DNA of 64,000 nt. It comes from Pseudomonas sp. FP2196. GTDB taxonomy: Bacteria > Pseudomonadota > Gammaproteobacteria > Pseudomonadales > Pseudomonadaceae. The notes under the pieces were generated by a model, which saw only the letters and a list, made by a program, of their open reading frames with translations, was not told the DNA's origin and did no database searches. Location: positions 1,546,501 through 1,610,500 of the forward strand of contig NZ_CP117445.1 of NCBI RefSeq assembly GCF_030687715.1. Direction: 5' to 3'. The position numbers and the translations under genes are program-made. Shown one piece after another: positions 26,072 through 34,779 of this stretch (position 1 is its first letter; each line of letters begins with the position of its first letter).

Positions 26072-26139
26072 AAAAGATCGCAGCCTTCGGCAGCTCCTAC
26101 AGAGATCAATGTAGGAGCTGCCGAAGGCTGCGATCTTTT
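26072..26139. repeat. Perfect palindromic repeat (GTAGGAGCTGCC family)
   Basis: Two perfect 30-bp arms, AAAAGATCGCAGCCTTCGGC... and its exact reverse complement, are separated by 8 bp, between convergent genes. It is the tightest of the family in this window and may form a strong hairpin in RNA. Confidence 0.88.
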
Positions 26140-26143
26140 GCTT

Positions 26144-26737
26144 TTAGAGGGTGAAATCGCCTTCAGCCGCCAGTTCGCTCAGTGGACGACGGGGGCTCGG
26201 CTCTTCGCGCGCTTGCAGGTACTCGGCCAGTGTCGACTTGTCGCCGAGTTTGCCGACGGCGACCGCCGCATGCAGTGCATAGCCTTCAGGAATATTCAGC
26301 TCTTTGCGCGTCAGCTCCTGATCGAAGCCGGCCATGCCGTGGGTGTGCCAGCCGCTGATGCTCGCTTGCAGCGCCAGATGGCCCCATGCCGAACCGGTGT
26401 CGAACGTGCTCCACAGCGCCGGAGTTTCTTCAGTGGCACCCGGCACGGCGAACGTGGTTTTCGAGATCACGATCACCAGCGCCGAAGCGTGTTGCGCCCA
26501 GCCGCGGTTGAACTCGTTGAGCAGGCCCAGATAACGTTCCCAGTTCGGCGTATCGCGACGCGCGTAGAGAAAGCGCCACGGCTGCGAGTTGTAGGCCGAA
26601 GGTGCCCAGCGTGCGGCTTCGAAGAAGCTCAGCAGGGTTTCTTCCGGGATCGCTTCGCCGGTAAAGGCGCGGGGCGACCAGCGATCAGTGAACTGCGGGT
26701 GAATGGCGTAATCGGCGACGCGAGGGTTGGCACTCAT
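26144..26737 (-). CDS. Nitroreductase-family protein
   Basis: The 197-residue protein is a nitroreductase-fold flavoenzyme. Its FMN-contact segments are visible: RWSPRAFTGEAIPEE, ARWAPSAYNSQPWRF and the later GHLALQASISGWHTHGMAGFD. Such enzymes reduce nitro compounds, quinones or enones with NAD(P)H; this branch is close to small single-domain members such as YdjA/YfhC. It is cytosolic. I chose ATG 26737; the frame runs 36 codons upstream without similarity. It is monocistronic between a repeat and the divergent ycgN. Confidence 0.88.
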   Translation of the reverse strand: MSANPRVADYAIHPQFTDRWSPRAFTGEAIPEETLLSFFEAARWAPSAYNSQPWRFLYARRDTPNWERYLGLLNEFNRGWAQHASALVIVISKTTFAVPGATEETPALWSTFDTGSAWGHLALQASISGWHTHGMAGFDQELTRKELNIPEGYALHAAVAVGKLGDKSTLAEYLQAREEPSPRRPLSELAAEGDFTL

Positions 26738-26902
26738 CAAGAGATTCCTTGCTACGTTTGAGTAATAAAACCGTGGCAAAACCCTACTTGGCGGCGATTG
26801 GGCTGACAAGCACGATTTACCGACAGTCGCCAGCGCTTGGCCCACAAGGCCTTGGGCACTAGACTGGCGGCCTTTTCACCACCTGATGTTGATGCTTGAG
26901 CC

Positions 26903-27352
26903 ATGGCCGCCAAAGTCGAACCGTTCTGGATACGAAAAACCCTCGATCAACTGGATCACGAGGAGTGGGAATCGCTGTGCGACGGCTGCGGTCTGTGCTG
27001 CCTGCAAAAGCTCGAAGATGAAGAAGACAACAGCGTCTATTACACGCGTATCGCCTGCAAACTGCTGGATCTGAAAACCTGCCAGTGCAGCGATTACCCG
27101 AATCGCATCAAGTTTGTCCCAGACTGCATCCAGCTCACTCCAGGTCAGGCCGAAGAATTCAAATGGCTGCCGCCGACCTGCGGTTATCGATTGGTCAGCG
27201 AAGGCAAGGATCTGCCACTGTGGCATCACCTGGTGTGCGGTGACCGCGATGCGGTGCACCACGAGCGGATTTCCCAGTCCGGGCGCATGCTCGCCGAAGG
27301 CAGCGTGCCGGAGGATGACTGGGAAGATCACCTGATTTTCCGGGCTGGCTAG
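26903..27352 (+). CDS. ycgN: YcgN-family cysteine cluster protein
   Basis: The 149-residue protein is a member of the YcgN (UPF0260) family. It has the cysteine groups CDGCGLCC (about residues 29-36), [17 protein letters not shown] and PTCGYRL, typical of the CxxCxxCC zinc- or iron-cluster superfamily. The fold is thought to bind a metal cluster, but no activity is established. It sits among the rnd-ycgL core genes as in P. aeruginosa. The next gene starts 35 bp downstream. Confidence 0.85.
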   Translation: MAAKVEPFWIRKTLDQLDHEEWESLCDGCGLCCLQKLEDEEDNSVYYTRIACKLLDLKTCQCSDYPNRIKFVPDCIQLTPGQAEEFKWLPPTCGYRLVSEGKDLPLWHHLVCGDRDAVHHERISQSGRMLAEGSVPEDDWEDHLIFRAG

Positions 27353-27387
27353 ACGCCCACCGATTCCAGTTTCAACAAGGAGTGTGT

Positions 27388-28617
27388 ATGGCTGTGGGAC
27401 TGCGGCGAGGGGTGATCGCCGGGCTGCTGGTGCTGAGTGGGCCGGTGTGGGCGGCGAAGAAAGTCGATCTGGATTATCACGTGCGCCTGTTACCGCAGAG
27501 TGATCAGGCCGAAGTGCGCCTGACCCTGGCCAAAGGCGAAGCGGTGCGCAGCCTCGATTTCGACCTCGGCGACGGCAGTCACTACAGCGACTTCAAGGCC
27601 GACGGTCAATGGCTGCTGACACCGGGCAAGCAGGCACGCGGCGTCTGGCGTCCGGCCAGCAACCAGTCCAGCCTGACCTACCGCGTGCGCATCAGCCACG
27701 GCCGCAAGAACGGCAGCTTCGACACGCGCATGACCCCGACTTGGGCTTTGATGCGCGGCGACGAACTGGTGCCGCCGGCCAGGCTTGATCAGCAGGACGG
27801 CACCGAGCTGGTCTCGCGCCTGCAATTCGAATTGCCTGACGGCTGGAAAAGCATCGAAACCGCTTGGCCACGCGTTGGCAACAATAAATTCCGCATCGAC
27901 AATCCTTCGCGCCTGTTCGACCGTCCGACCGGGTGGATGCTCGCAGGGCATCTCGGCAGTCGTCGCACTCGCCTGGGCGAAACCGAAGTCACCGTGGCCT
28001 CGCCGCAAGGGCAGGGCATGCGCCGGATGGATGTGCTGACCTTGCTGACGTTTGTCTGGCCGCAAGTGCAGGCGCTCTATCCACGGCATCCGACGAAACT
28101 GTTGATCGTCGGTGCCAGCGACCCGATGTGGCGCGGCAGCCTCGGCGCGCACGAGTCGATCTACCTCAACACGCGGTTGCCGCTGGTCAGCGAAAACGGC
28201 AGCAGTGCGCTGGTTCGCGAGTTGGCGCAGGTGTTCGGGCGGATCAATGACGAGCAGCGCAGTGACTGGATCAGTGAGGGTTTTGCCGAGTATTACGCGA
28301 TCGAACTGGTGCGCCGGGCGGGTGGCATGAGTGATGAGCGTTATCAGAGTTTGCAGGCGAAGCTCGCCAGGGATGGCGAGAAGGTCAAAACGCTGCGCGG
28401 CGAGCAGATCAGCCCGGCGCAAATCTCAAAAGCGGTGGTGGTGTTGCAGGAGCTGGATCGCGAGATTCGCCTGAAGACCCGCAACAAGCGTTCGCTGGAT
28501 GATGTGTTGCGCGGGGCGATGCATTTGGGGACGGTGAGTACCAAGGCGTTTGTGCAACTGGCCGAGAGTGTTCTGGGCGAGTCCTCCAAGGTTCTGGATA
28601 CTGCTTTACTGCAGTAA
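27388..28617 (+). CDS. M61-like peptidase domain protein lacking the zinc motif
   Basis: The 409-residue secreted protein has a signal peptide (cut near WAA, residue 23) and the layout of M61 glycyl aminopeptidases: an N-terminal beta domain (to about 200) and a helical thermolysin-like part. Where M61 enzymes have HExxH, this protein has RELAQ (residues 277-281); the downstream WISEGFAEYYA glutamate (Glu297) remains. Losing both metal histidines should abolish zinc proteolysis, so it is probably a pseudoenzyme or binding protein. The ATG at 27388 follows CAAGGAG; a GTG two codons upstream is possible. Family membership is inferred from motif context. Confidence 0.65.
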   Translation: MAVGLRRGVIAGLLVLSGPVWAAKKVDLDYHVRLLPQSDQAEVRLTLAKGEAVRSLDFDLGDGSHYSDFKADGQWLLTPGKQARGVWRPASNQSSLTYRVRISHGRKNGSFDTRMTPTWALMRGDELVPPARLDQQDGTELVSRLQFELPDGWKSIETAWPRVGNNKFRIDNPSRLFDRPTGWMLAGHLGSRRTRLGETEVTVASPQGQGMRRMDVLTLLTFVWPQVQALYPRHPTKLLIVGASDPMWRGSLGAHESIYLNTRLPLVSENGSSALVRELAQVFGRINDEQRSDWISEGFAEYYAIELVRRAGGMSDERYQSLQAKLARDGEKVKTLRGEQISPAQISKAVVVLQELDREIRLKTRNKRSLDDVLRGAMHLGTVSTKAFVQLAESVLGESSKVLDTALLQ

Positions 28618-28622
28618 CACCG

Positions 28623-28689
28623 CTATCGCGAGCAGGCTCACTCCTACAGGGGAACGCATTCCAAGTGTAGGTGAGCCTGCTCGCGATAG
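28623..28689. repeat. REP doublet (CGAGCAGGCTCRCTCCTACA family)
   Basis: Inverted arms CTATCGCGAGCAGGCTCACT and GTGAGCCTGCTCGCGATAG flank a 17-bp centre, between convergent 3' ends. The core GCGAGCAGGCTCGCTCC is shared with 57674-57763 and 61827-61897. Confidence 0.82.
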
Positions 28690-28717
28690 GGCCAAAAGCC
28701 TCACCGCAAATTCAGGA

Positions 28718-29095
28718 TCAAACCCCGGCTTTCGGCGATTTCACCGAATCATTGCCAGTCACGGTGGCGGTGCTGGTCGCAGCCTCGGCATTGGCCTTGA
28801 GCTTGCTCAGTTCTTCGCCAGCCCGCTCGATCTTGGCCCGCACGTTATTCATGTCCTGACGGCTTTTCTCAAACAGGCTTTTCACCGAACTGTGCCCGGT
28901 GATCCCGCGAGCCATGGCCACGCCGCCAATCGCCACCTGAATCAAACCGAACACCCCGCCACGGCGCAGGCCCTTGCCGACCATGATCACGCCACCGGCC
29001 AGCGAGCCTATGCGCTCCCAGCCTTCGACGTTCTGCTCGGAACGGCTCTGAAACGGTGTGGATTCGATACGCTCGACGCGTTTGAGCTCGGTCAT
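28718..29095 (-). CDS. Small membrane protein with DUF2892/glycine-zipper segment
   Basis: The 125-residue protein has a hydrophobic, glycine-rich middle (GSLAGGVIMVGKGLRRGG and FGLIQVAIGGVAMARGITGHS, about residues 25-68), typical of DUF2892 and cyclase/dehydrase-associated membrane anchors, and a helical, charged C-terminus that could form a coiled coil. The function is unknown; the segment probably inserts as one or two short helices. ATG 29095 is preceded by AGAAAG. It lies between a REP pair and the RNA-methylase gene on the same strand. Confidence 0.7.
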   Translation of the reverse strand: MTELKRVERIESTPFQSRSEQNVEGWERIGSLAGGVIMVGKGLRRGGVFGLIQVAIGGVAMARGITGHSSVKSLFEKSRQDMNNVRAKIERAGEELSKLKANAEAATSTATVTGNDSVKSPKAGV

Positions 29096-29176
29096 GATCT
29101 TTCTCCAGGCATTGAGTAATGGATAAACAAGCTGACTCCCGGAGCGGTCAGCTTGTTCCATCGGATGTGCGACGCG

Positions 29177-29647
29177 TCAGCGGAATTTTGGTCCGGAGCG
29201 AGTATTCAGCCCCTTGGCCATGCGGTCGTAGAGCACGACGTTGACCGTGGCGGCGAGGTTCATGCAACCGGTAGTCGGGATGTACACGACGTCTTCGCAC
29301 CAGTCGCGGATCTCTTTATCCAGCGAGCCGTCTTCCGGGCCGAAAATGTAAAGGGCGCGATCCGGGTGGGTGTATTCCGGCAGCGGACGGGCGCCTTCGA
29401 CCAGTTCCACGGCGACCGGTACACAATTGAGCGGGAGGATCTTTTTCAGATCGTCGATGCCGATCAGCGGGATGTCGTAGTGCACGCGCTTGGTATCGGT
29501 AACGAAATCGGCGGCGCGTTCATAACGCTTGCCGGTGTAGAACACCGACGCCACGCCGTAACAGCCTGCGGCGCGCATCACCGAACCGACGTTCTCTGGT
29601 GATTTGGGGTTGTACAAACCAATGCAGCTGTAACGTTTGTCTGCCAC
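29177..29647 (-). CDS. SpoU/TrmH-family RNA methyltransferase
   Basis: The 156-residue protein matches the SPOUT methylase fold: NPKSPENVGSVMRAAGCYG (motif 1), YIFGPEDGSLDKE (motif 2) and IPTTGCMNLAATVNVVLYDR (motif 3), forming the knot that binds S-adenosylmethionine. It is the short type without an added RNA-binding domain, which methylates the 2'-OH of RNA; the target RNA is unknown. I chose GTG 29647 (MADKRYSCIGLYNP), since a longer frame adds 49 residues without similarity that overlap a REP pair. Confidence 0.85.
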   Translation of the reverse strand: MADKRYSCIGLYNPKSPENVGSVMRAAGCYGVASVFYTGKRYERAADFVTDTKRVHYDIPLIGIDDLKKILPLNCVPVAVELVEGARPLPEYTHPDRALYIFGPEDGSLDKEIRDWCEDVVYIPTTGCMNLAATVNVVLYDRMAKGLNTRSGPKFR

Positions 29648-29730
29648 GAGCGGGGAGCCTTCGGGAAAAAGAGCGCGATTATACGGGGATTGGGAGAGGG
29701 CGGGCAGTTTCAAGATCTGCGGTGTCTGGG

Positions 29731-29836
29731 CTGGCCTCGTCGCTGACAAGCCAGCTCCCACAGATATTTCGGATTTACACAAAATTGTGATCAACCCAAA
29801 TCACTGTGGGAGCTGGCTTGCCAGCGATGGGGCCGG
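29731..29836. repeat. REP doublet (TGTGGGAGCTGGCTTGCCAGC family)
   Basis: Inverted arms CAAGCCAGCTCCCACAG and CTGTGGGAGCTGGCTTG flank an A/T-rich centre with no other feature. The doublet lies between the RNA methylase promoter side and the end of yajD. Confidence 0.8.
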
Positions 29837-29854
29837 TTCAGGCGAGGAAGATAT

Positions 29855-30226
29855 TCAGTCTTCTTTTTTCATCAAGCCGGCCAGTGCAGCAAACGGGTTA
29901 TGCGTCGCCTTGGCGATTTTCGGCGTGCTCAGCGAGCCTTCGCTGAAGTACTGCTGGTCGGTGTAGCGCGAGTGTTCGTTGTCGTGGCAGTACAGGCACA
30001 ACAGCTCCCAGTTCGAGCCGTCCTGCGGATTGTTGTCGTGGTTGTGGTCACGGTGGTGCACGGTCAGTTCGCTCAGACGCTTGCCGGAAAACTCACGGGT
30101 GCAGCGGCCACAGACGTGCGGGTACATCTTCAGGGCCTTGTCGCGATAGCCCATTTCCTTGTCGCGCTGGTTGTCGGCAAGGATGCGATCCAGCTTCGAC
30201 GTATTGGTTGGGGTGGACGAACTCAT
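29855..30226 (-). CDS. yajD: YajD-family HNH nuclease
   Basis: The 123-residue protein has an HNH endonuclease core: CGRCTREF (first Cys pair, about residues 39-46), LTVHHRDHNHDNNPQDGSNW (catalytic histidines and the metal Asn) and LCLYCHDNEH (second Cys pair and last His). E. coli YajD is a close relative of about the same length and is of unknown role. It is cytosolic, with no attached domain. It ends 18 bp from the REP doublet and lies 48 bp downstream of the next gene on the same strand. Confidence 0.87.
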   Translation of the reverse strand: MSSSTPTNTSKLDRILADNQRDKEMGYRDKALKMYPHVCGRCTREFSGKRLSELTVHHRDHNHDNNPQDGSNWELLCLYCHDNEHSRYTDQQYFSEGSLSTPKIAKATHNPFAALAGLMKKED

Positions 30227-30274
30227 GGGTTCACCTTTGTAGAAGACTAAAGACGGTTATGTTCGCAGTTTAGC

Positions 30275-30961
30275 TCAGCCCTTGAGCTTCTCGGCAATCC
30301 AGATGGTGTGGCGCGTGCCTTTGTTGCCGTGGGCGAAGACCTGCACTTCCTCGGCCTTGAAACCGGCCTTCTTCAATTTGTCGGAAAACTGCCGGTCGGC
30401 GCTGGCTGACCACACGGCCAGCACGCCTTTGGGGCGCAGGGCCTTGGCGCAGGCATTCAGACCGGCGGCGGAGTACAGCCAGCTATTGGCTTTCTGAGTC
30501 AGGCCTTCGGGGCCGTTGTCGACGTCGAGCATGATCGCGTCGAAACCGTTCGGCTCGCTTTGCAGGACGTTGGCCACGTCTTCCTGACGGATCACCGTAC
30601 GCGGATCGAGCAACGGCCGGCCGGACTTTTCACCGAGCGGGCCACGGTTCCACTCGACCACGCCCGGCACCAGTTCGGCGACCACCACTTCAGCGGTTTT
30701 ACCCAAATGCTTGAGCGCCGAGGCGAGGGTGAAACCCATGCCCAGCCCGCCGATCAGCACCCGCGAATCCGGACGCCCGGCGACCTTGCGGCAAGGGATC
30801 TCGGCCAAGGCATCTTCAGAGCCGTGCATGCGTGTGTTCATCAATTGCCCGCCGTCGCCGCCCTGGATCTTGATGACGAAATCCTCGCCATACTCGAACA
30901 GGCACAGGGCACCGCCACTTTCAGGGATCGGGGTGGTGTCGAGCAGAACGAAACGTTTCAT
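30275..30961 (-). CDS. Spermidine synthase-like methyltransferase-fold protein
   Basis: The 228-residue protein has a Rossmann S-adenosyl binding fold: VLIGGLGMGFTLASAL (motif I, about residues 69-84), VVVAELVPGVVEWNRG (motif II acidic residue) and DAIMLDVDNGPEGL (motif IV-like). It resembles the SpeE superfamily but lacks an N-terminal beta domain, and the nucleotide ligand or acceptor is not clear. The order on this strand is this gene, then yajD. I chose ATG 30961, since the upstream 18 residues of the frame are not family-like. Confidence 0.78.
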   Translation of the reverse strand: MKRFVLLDTTPIPESGGALCLFEYGEDFVIKIQGGDGGQLMNTRMHGSEDALAEIPCRKVAGRPDSRVLIGGLGMGFTLASALKHLGKTAEVVVAELVPGVVEWNRGPLGEKSGRPLLDPRTVIRQEDVANVLQSEPNGFDAIMLDVDNGPEGLTQKANSWLYSAAGLNACAKALRPKGVLAVWSASADRQFSDKLKKAGFKAEEVQVFAHGNKGTRHTIWIAEKLKG

Positions 30962-31039
30962 GGAAATCTCTACAAGGGGGAAGGCAAGCAGGCGCGTTGG
31001 GAGTAGCCTGAGCACAGACTAAGGCCAACGGAGCCCTTG

Positions 31040-31324
31040 ATGAAGCGCACCATTCTAACGGTCATTGCCCTGGCCGCGCTCTCGATTACTGCAGTGCAGG
31101 CCCAGCAGACCATTCCGGTCAGCCCGGCGCCGCAGCCCGGCTCGCCCGGCACCGCAACGCCAACCCCGTATCCGCAGATCACGCCGATCAACATCCCCAA
31201 GTCCGGAGCCGGCAGTGGCAGCCCGCCGCTGGTGCCGATCGAAATGCCCAGCCCGCCAATCAAGGATCAACCGGTGCCGGGTATTGAACAGACCGGCACC
31301 AAGATCAAATCCCCCGGCGGTTAA
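31040..31324 (+). CDS. Small proline-rich secreted protein
   Basis: The 94-residue protein has a signal peptide (MKRTILTVIALAALSIT, cut after VQA at residue 22) and a mature part made of Pro, Ser, Gly and Thr, with PITP, IPKSG and PSPPIK repeats but no cysteine or globular segment. It is likely a disordered periplasmic protein. No function can be assigned. ATG 31040 follows a TTG; AACGGAG precedes it. Its stop overlaps the convergent cNMP gene by four bases. Confidence 0.68.
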   Translation: MKRTILTVIALAALSITAVQAQQTIPVSPAPQPGSPGTATPTPYPQITPINIPKSGAGSGSPPLVPIEMPSPPIKDQPVPGIEQTGTKIKSPGG

Positions 31325-31794
31325 ACCTGTTGCGCCGCCAGTTGGCCGTCGGCCATGCGCAAGCGTTTTGACAGGGACACGGCGAGGGCGCGGATGATCT
31401 TGGCGGCGATTTTTGGCGCGTCGTTGAGCATTTTTTCCAGCGAGTCCTTGCCCAGATTGAGCAATTGGCAATTACTCGCCGCCACGCAAGTGGCCGAACG
31501 CCGTTCACCGTCGAGCACAGCCATTTCCCCGAACGCCCGACCGCTGCGCAGGGTGGCCATGGTGATAACTTGGCCGTCGGCACCGGTTTTTTGCACGGCG
31601 ACCTGGCCGGTGTGAAGGATGCACATGAAGCTGCCGGCATCGCCCTCACGGAAAATCGCTTCGCCTTCAGCCACGGTGCTGATGCTGAAGTAGCCGGAGG
31701 CGGCGGCGAAGTCGGCCAGTTGCAATTGGTCGAACAGGCCGCAGTCCATCAGCCAGTCGCGGATTTCGTTATTCAGTAAGGTCGGTTCTGACAT
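31321..31794 (-). CDS. Cyclic nucleotide-binding domain protein
   Basis: The 157-residue protein is a single cyclic-nucleotide-binding domain. The phosphate-binding cassette FGEMAVLDGERRSAT (about residues 87-101) has the Gly-Glu and Arg-Ser pattern needed to hold cAMP or cGMP. There is no helix-turn-helix after it, so it is not a CRP-type regulator; the C-terminal helix LRMADGQLAAQ may contact a partner. It is soluble. It follows ptrB downstream by 202 bp with a perfect palindromic repeat between. Confidence 0.85.
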   Translation of the reverse strand: MSEPTLLNNEIRDWLMDCGLFDQLQLADFAAASGYFSISTVAEGEAIFREGDAGSFMCILHTGQVAVQKTGADGQVITMATLRSGRAFGEMAVLDGERRSATCVAASNCQLLNLGKDSLEKMLNDAPKIAAKIIRALAVSLSKRLRMADGQLAAQQV

Positions 31795-31847
31795 GTCGTT
31801 GCGGTCTTATTTTATGTTCACTGATTCCAGGCGCTACACGGTTCCAG

Positions 31848-31934
31848 TGTAGGAGCTGCCGAAGGCTGCGATCTTTTGATCTTGCCTGTCTGAAAATCAA
31901 AATCAAAAGATCGCAGCCTTCGGCAGCTCCTACA
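31848..31934. repeat. Perfect palindromic repeat (GTAGGAGCTGCC family, long arms)
   Basis: Two perfect 33-bp arms (TGTAGGAGCTGCCGAAGGCT... and its exact reverse complement) are separated by 21 bp. It sits between the end of ptrB and the cNMP gene, both on the minus strand, so it could also reduce readthrough. Confidence 0.9.
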
Positions 31935-31996
31935 TGGAACTGTAGGTATCGGCCTCTTGGGTCTTGAGTTAAGACCCAAGTGACCGACGGAGTTCC

Positions 31997-34051
31997 TCAG
32001 GCCAGGCCCAAAACCTTGAACACAAATGCATATTCGAGCGCTACGTCACGTAATCCCTGATAACGCCCGCTCATCCCGCCATGCCCGGCGCCCAGTTCAG
32101 TCTTGAGCAGCAGCACGTTGTCGTCGGTTTTCGCCGCCCGCAACTTCGCAACCCATTTGGCTGCTTCCCAGTACTGCACGCGGCTGTCGTTGTAGCCGGC
32201 GATCACCAGCGTCGCGGGATACGCCTGCGCTGTTACGTTTTCGTAAGGCGCATAGGCCTTGATCCGCTCGTAGACGTCCGGCTCCTGAGGGTTGCCCCAC
32301 TCGTCGTATTCGGTGATGGTCAGCGGCAGTTCCGGGTCGAGCATGGTGTTGAGCACATCGACGAACGGCACTTCAGCAATCGCCACGCCAAACAGATCCG
32401 GGCGCTGGTTGAGCACTGCACCAATCAACAAACCACCGGCGCTGCCGCCGCTGATCGCCAGTTTTTCAGCCGTGGTGATGCCGTTGAGGATCAAAAACTC
32501 AGCGCAGGCGATAAAGTCGCTGAAGGTGTTGTGCTTGTGTTCCTGTTTGCCGGCGCGATACCAGGCTTCGCCCAGCTCACCGCCGCCGCGCACGTGGGCG
32601 ATGGCGAAGGCCATGCCGCGATCGAGCAAGCTCAGGCGTGCATGGGAAAACCATGGGTCGAGGCTCGAACCGTAAGCACCGTAACCGTACAGGTACAGCG
32701 GCACCGGTTTGCCGACCATTTCGCGTTTCATCACCAGGCTGATGGGCACCTGCGTGCCGTCCGGCGCTGTCGCCCACAAGCGCTGACTGACGTAAGCGTC
32801 AGCATCGAACGGGCCGAGCACCGGGGTTTCTTTCAGCACGGTTTGCTCGCCGCTGGCGAGGATCAGCTGGCGTACCTGCGCCGGGCGATTGAGTGCCTCG
32901 TAGCGCAGGCGAATGCGATCGCTTTCAAACTCAAGGCTGTTTTGCACATAGAGGCTGTAGGCCGCGTCCGGCAATTGCACGCGATAAGGCGCCAGACCGT
33001 GTGGGTGAACTTCAATAATCGGCAGGCCACCTTCGCGCAGGCTCAGGGTCATGGCCTCGGTGTTGAGGCTCACGCCATCGAGCATCACGGTGTCGCTGTG
33101 AGGGATCAGGTTCTGCCAATCGGCCTCAGTCGGCGCGACGCCAGTGTCCGGCACCTGATACAGGGCGTAGTTGATACCGTCGCGATTGGTGCGGATGAAC
33201 CACGTCCACGCGCCATCAAGCAAGCCGTGATCGACATCGTATTCGTGATCTTCTCTGCGCGCCGCCAGGCAGGTGAAGGGCAGATGCGGCTGGTTGGCGT
33301 CCAGTGCCCAGACTTCGCTGGTGGTCTTGCTGCCCAGCGACAGCAGCAATTGCTGTTCCGAGCTGGAGCGGTAGCAATGCAGGAAGAAACGCCCATCCGG
33401 CTCGTGGAAGACTTCTTCGGCAGCCGTGCCGTCTAGGCGATAACGGAACAATTTGTGCGGGCGGTGGGTGTCGTCGAGCACGCCGAAGAACAGGGTCAGG
33501 CTGTCGTTGGCCCAGGTCATGCTGCCGTCGCAGTCCTCGAATTCCAGTTCGCTGACCTTGTCGTTGGACAGCTCCTTGACGAACAGCGTGTAAATCTCAT
33601 CGCCCGAGGCATCGACGCTGTAGGCCAGGCGCTGGTGATCGGGGCTGATGCTGAAGGCGCCCAGCGAGAAGAAGCCGCCATTGGCCAGCACATTCGGGTC
33701 GAGCAGCAGTTGTTCGCGGCTTTCGTCGAGGGTCAGGCTGTCGTCCGCCGGACGCGGGCAGCGGTAATGCCGGGCATATTCGTCGCCCGCCGTGGTGCGC
33801 GTGTAGTACAGGTACGGCCCCCACGGCGAGGGCAGCGACAGGTCGGTTTCGAGGATGCGGCCCTTGATCTCTTCAAAGAGGGTTTCGCGCAACTCGGCTT
33901 GATCGGCGGTGTACGCTTGCTGGTAAGCGTTTTCGGCTTTGAGGTAGTCGAGCACCGCATCGGTGTCGCGCTCTTGCAGCCAGGCATACGGGTCGGCGCC
34001 GGCCGCCTTGTGGGCAATCGGGGCACTGATGACGTTGGCGGATTCGGGCAT
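31997..34051 (-). CDS. ptrB: Oligopeptidase B
   Basis: The 684-residue serine peptidase of the S9A family cuts peptides after basic residues. The N-terminal beta-propeller spans about 70-410, and the alpha/beta-hydrolase domain has the nucleophile in GGSAGGLLIG, the Asp of ESGYNDSRV-type segment (VIAGYNDSRVQYWE) and the late His in GAGHGGMSGRYQGL. The length matches E. coli oligopeptidase B (686). It is cytosolic. The start MPESANVISAPIAHK is as expected. Upstream lies a REP doublet and a divergent membrane-protein gene. Confidence 0.94.
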   Translation of the reverse strand: MPESANVISAPIAHKAAGADPYAWLQERDTDAVLDYLKAENAYQQAYTADQAELRETLFEEIKGRILETDLSLPSPWGPYLYYTRTTAGDEYARHYRCPRPADDSLTLDESREQLLLDPNVLANGGFFSLGAFSISPDHQRLAYSVDASGDEIYTLFVKELSNDKVSELEFEDCDGSMTWANDSLTLFFGVLDDTHRPHKLFRYRLDGTAAEEVFHEPDGRFFLHCYRSSSEQQLLLSLGSKTTSEVWALDANQPHLPFTCLAARREDHEYDVDHGLLDGAWTWFIRTNRDGINYALYQVPDTGVAPTEADWQNLIPHSDTVMLDGVSLNTEAMTLSLREGGLPIIEVHPHGLAPYRVQLPDAAYSLYVQNSLEFESDRIRLRYEALNRPAQVRQLILASGEQTVLKETPVLGPFDADAYVSQRLWATAPDGTQVPISLVMKREMVGKPVPLYLYGYGAYGSSLDPWFSHARLSLLDRGMAFAIAHVRGGGELGEAWYRAGKQEHKHNTFSDFIACAEFLILNGITTAEKLAISGGSAGGLLIGAVLNQRPDLFGVAIAEVPFVDVLNTMLDPELPLTITEYDEWGNPQEPDVYERIKAYAPYENVTAQAYPATLVIAGYNDSRVQYWEAAKWVAKLRAAKTDDNVLLLKTELGAGHGGMSGRYQGLRDVALEYAFVFKVLGLA

Positions 34052-34113
34052 GAAAGGCTCTCGGACAATGTTTTGAATAAGGTTTTCGCGGTTCTCGATG
34101 TCGCTGCAGATCC

Positions 34114-34203
34114 TGTGGGAGCCAGCCTGCTGGCGATGGCGGACGGTCAGACAAATTGAATGTCGAATGTGCCGGCCTCATCGCCAGCAGGCTGGCTCCC
34201 ACA
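34114..34203. repeat. REP doublet (TGTGGGAGCCAGCCTGCTGGCGATG)
   Basis: Perfect inverted arms TGTGGGAGCCAGCCTGCTGG and CCAGCAGGCTGGCTCCCACA with flanking CGATG/CATCG enclose a 40-bp centre. It lies in the divergent gap between ptrB and the next gene. Confidence 0.88.
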
Positions 34204-34265
34204 GATTGGGACAAGCCTGGCGGGCGAAAAGTCGTTACTATAAGCGCCTCTTTGCCTGCCTTGCC

Positions 34266-34763
34266 ATGGACACCATGACCGAGAACGACTATCTGATCGC
34301 CTGGGGCCTCTACGCCTTTGCCGCTGTAGGCTGCCTGTTGGTATGGATGCGCATGACCACCTGGATGTGGCGCTGGCTGCGCGAGCCGCTGCGCGTGTTG
34401 ATGGTGGTGTTGCTGTTCAGTCCGACCATCGTTGACCCAGTGAAGGAAAAAGTCGCTCCGGCCATTGCCATCACCGCACTGGATCTGGCGTTCAAGGTCG
34501 GCAACAACGCCTGGCGCGCGGTCTCCGATCTGTTCATGTACGGCATGATCGCCTTTGGCATCTACCTGATTTACGTGCTGATCCGTTTCCCGATCGAACG
34601 TGCCTCCAAGGCTCGCCGTGAACAGGCCGAGGCTGCCAAAGCCGCGGCCCGCGCCGATGAACGCGACGATGATCAGCCGTTCGGTGGTGCTGGTGATGAC
34701 CGTTATGGCCGCCCGCCAGTGCCGAACAATCCGCAGCGCATGCGGGTCGAGCCGCGTCTGTAA
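34266..34763 (+). CDS. Inner-membrane protein of unknown function
   Basis: The 165-residue protein has three hydrophobic stretches, at about 9-30, 40-58 and 85-108 ([20 protein letters not shown]), then a basic and acidic tail rich in Ala, Arg and Asp ending in a Pro-rich segment. It is thus a small membrane protein with a cytosolic disordered tail. I do not recognise the family. Two start codons are possible, 34266 and 34275 ([11 protein letters not shown]); neither has a clear ribosome site. It is followed 16 bp later by the amidotransferase gene, so they may be one operon. Confidence 0.65.
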   Translation: MDTMTENDYLIAWGLYAFAAVGCLLVWMRMTTWMWRWLREPLRVLMVVLLFSPTIVDPVKEKVAPAIAITALDLAFKVGNNAWRAVSDLFMYGMIAFGIYLIYVLIRFPIERASKARREQAEAAKAAARADERDDDQPFGGAGDDRYGRPPVPNNPQRMRVEPRL

Positions 34764-34779
34764 TCCCGAGAGTCCGCAC

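Noticed and set aside
32081..33436. A 451-codon plus-strand frame inside ptrB
   Set aside because: Antisense to a full-length oligopeptidase B with catalytic motifs; composition is that of a shadow frame.
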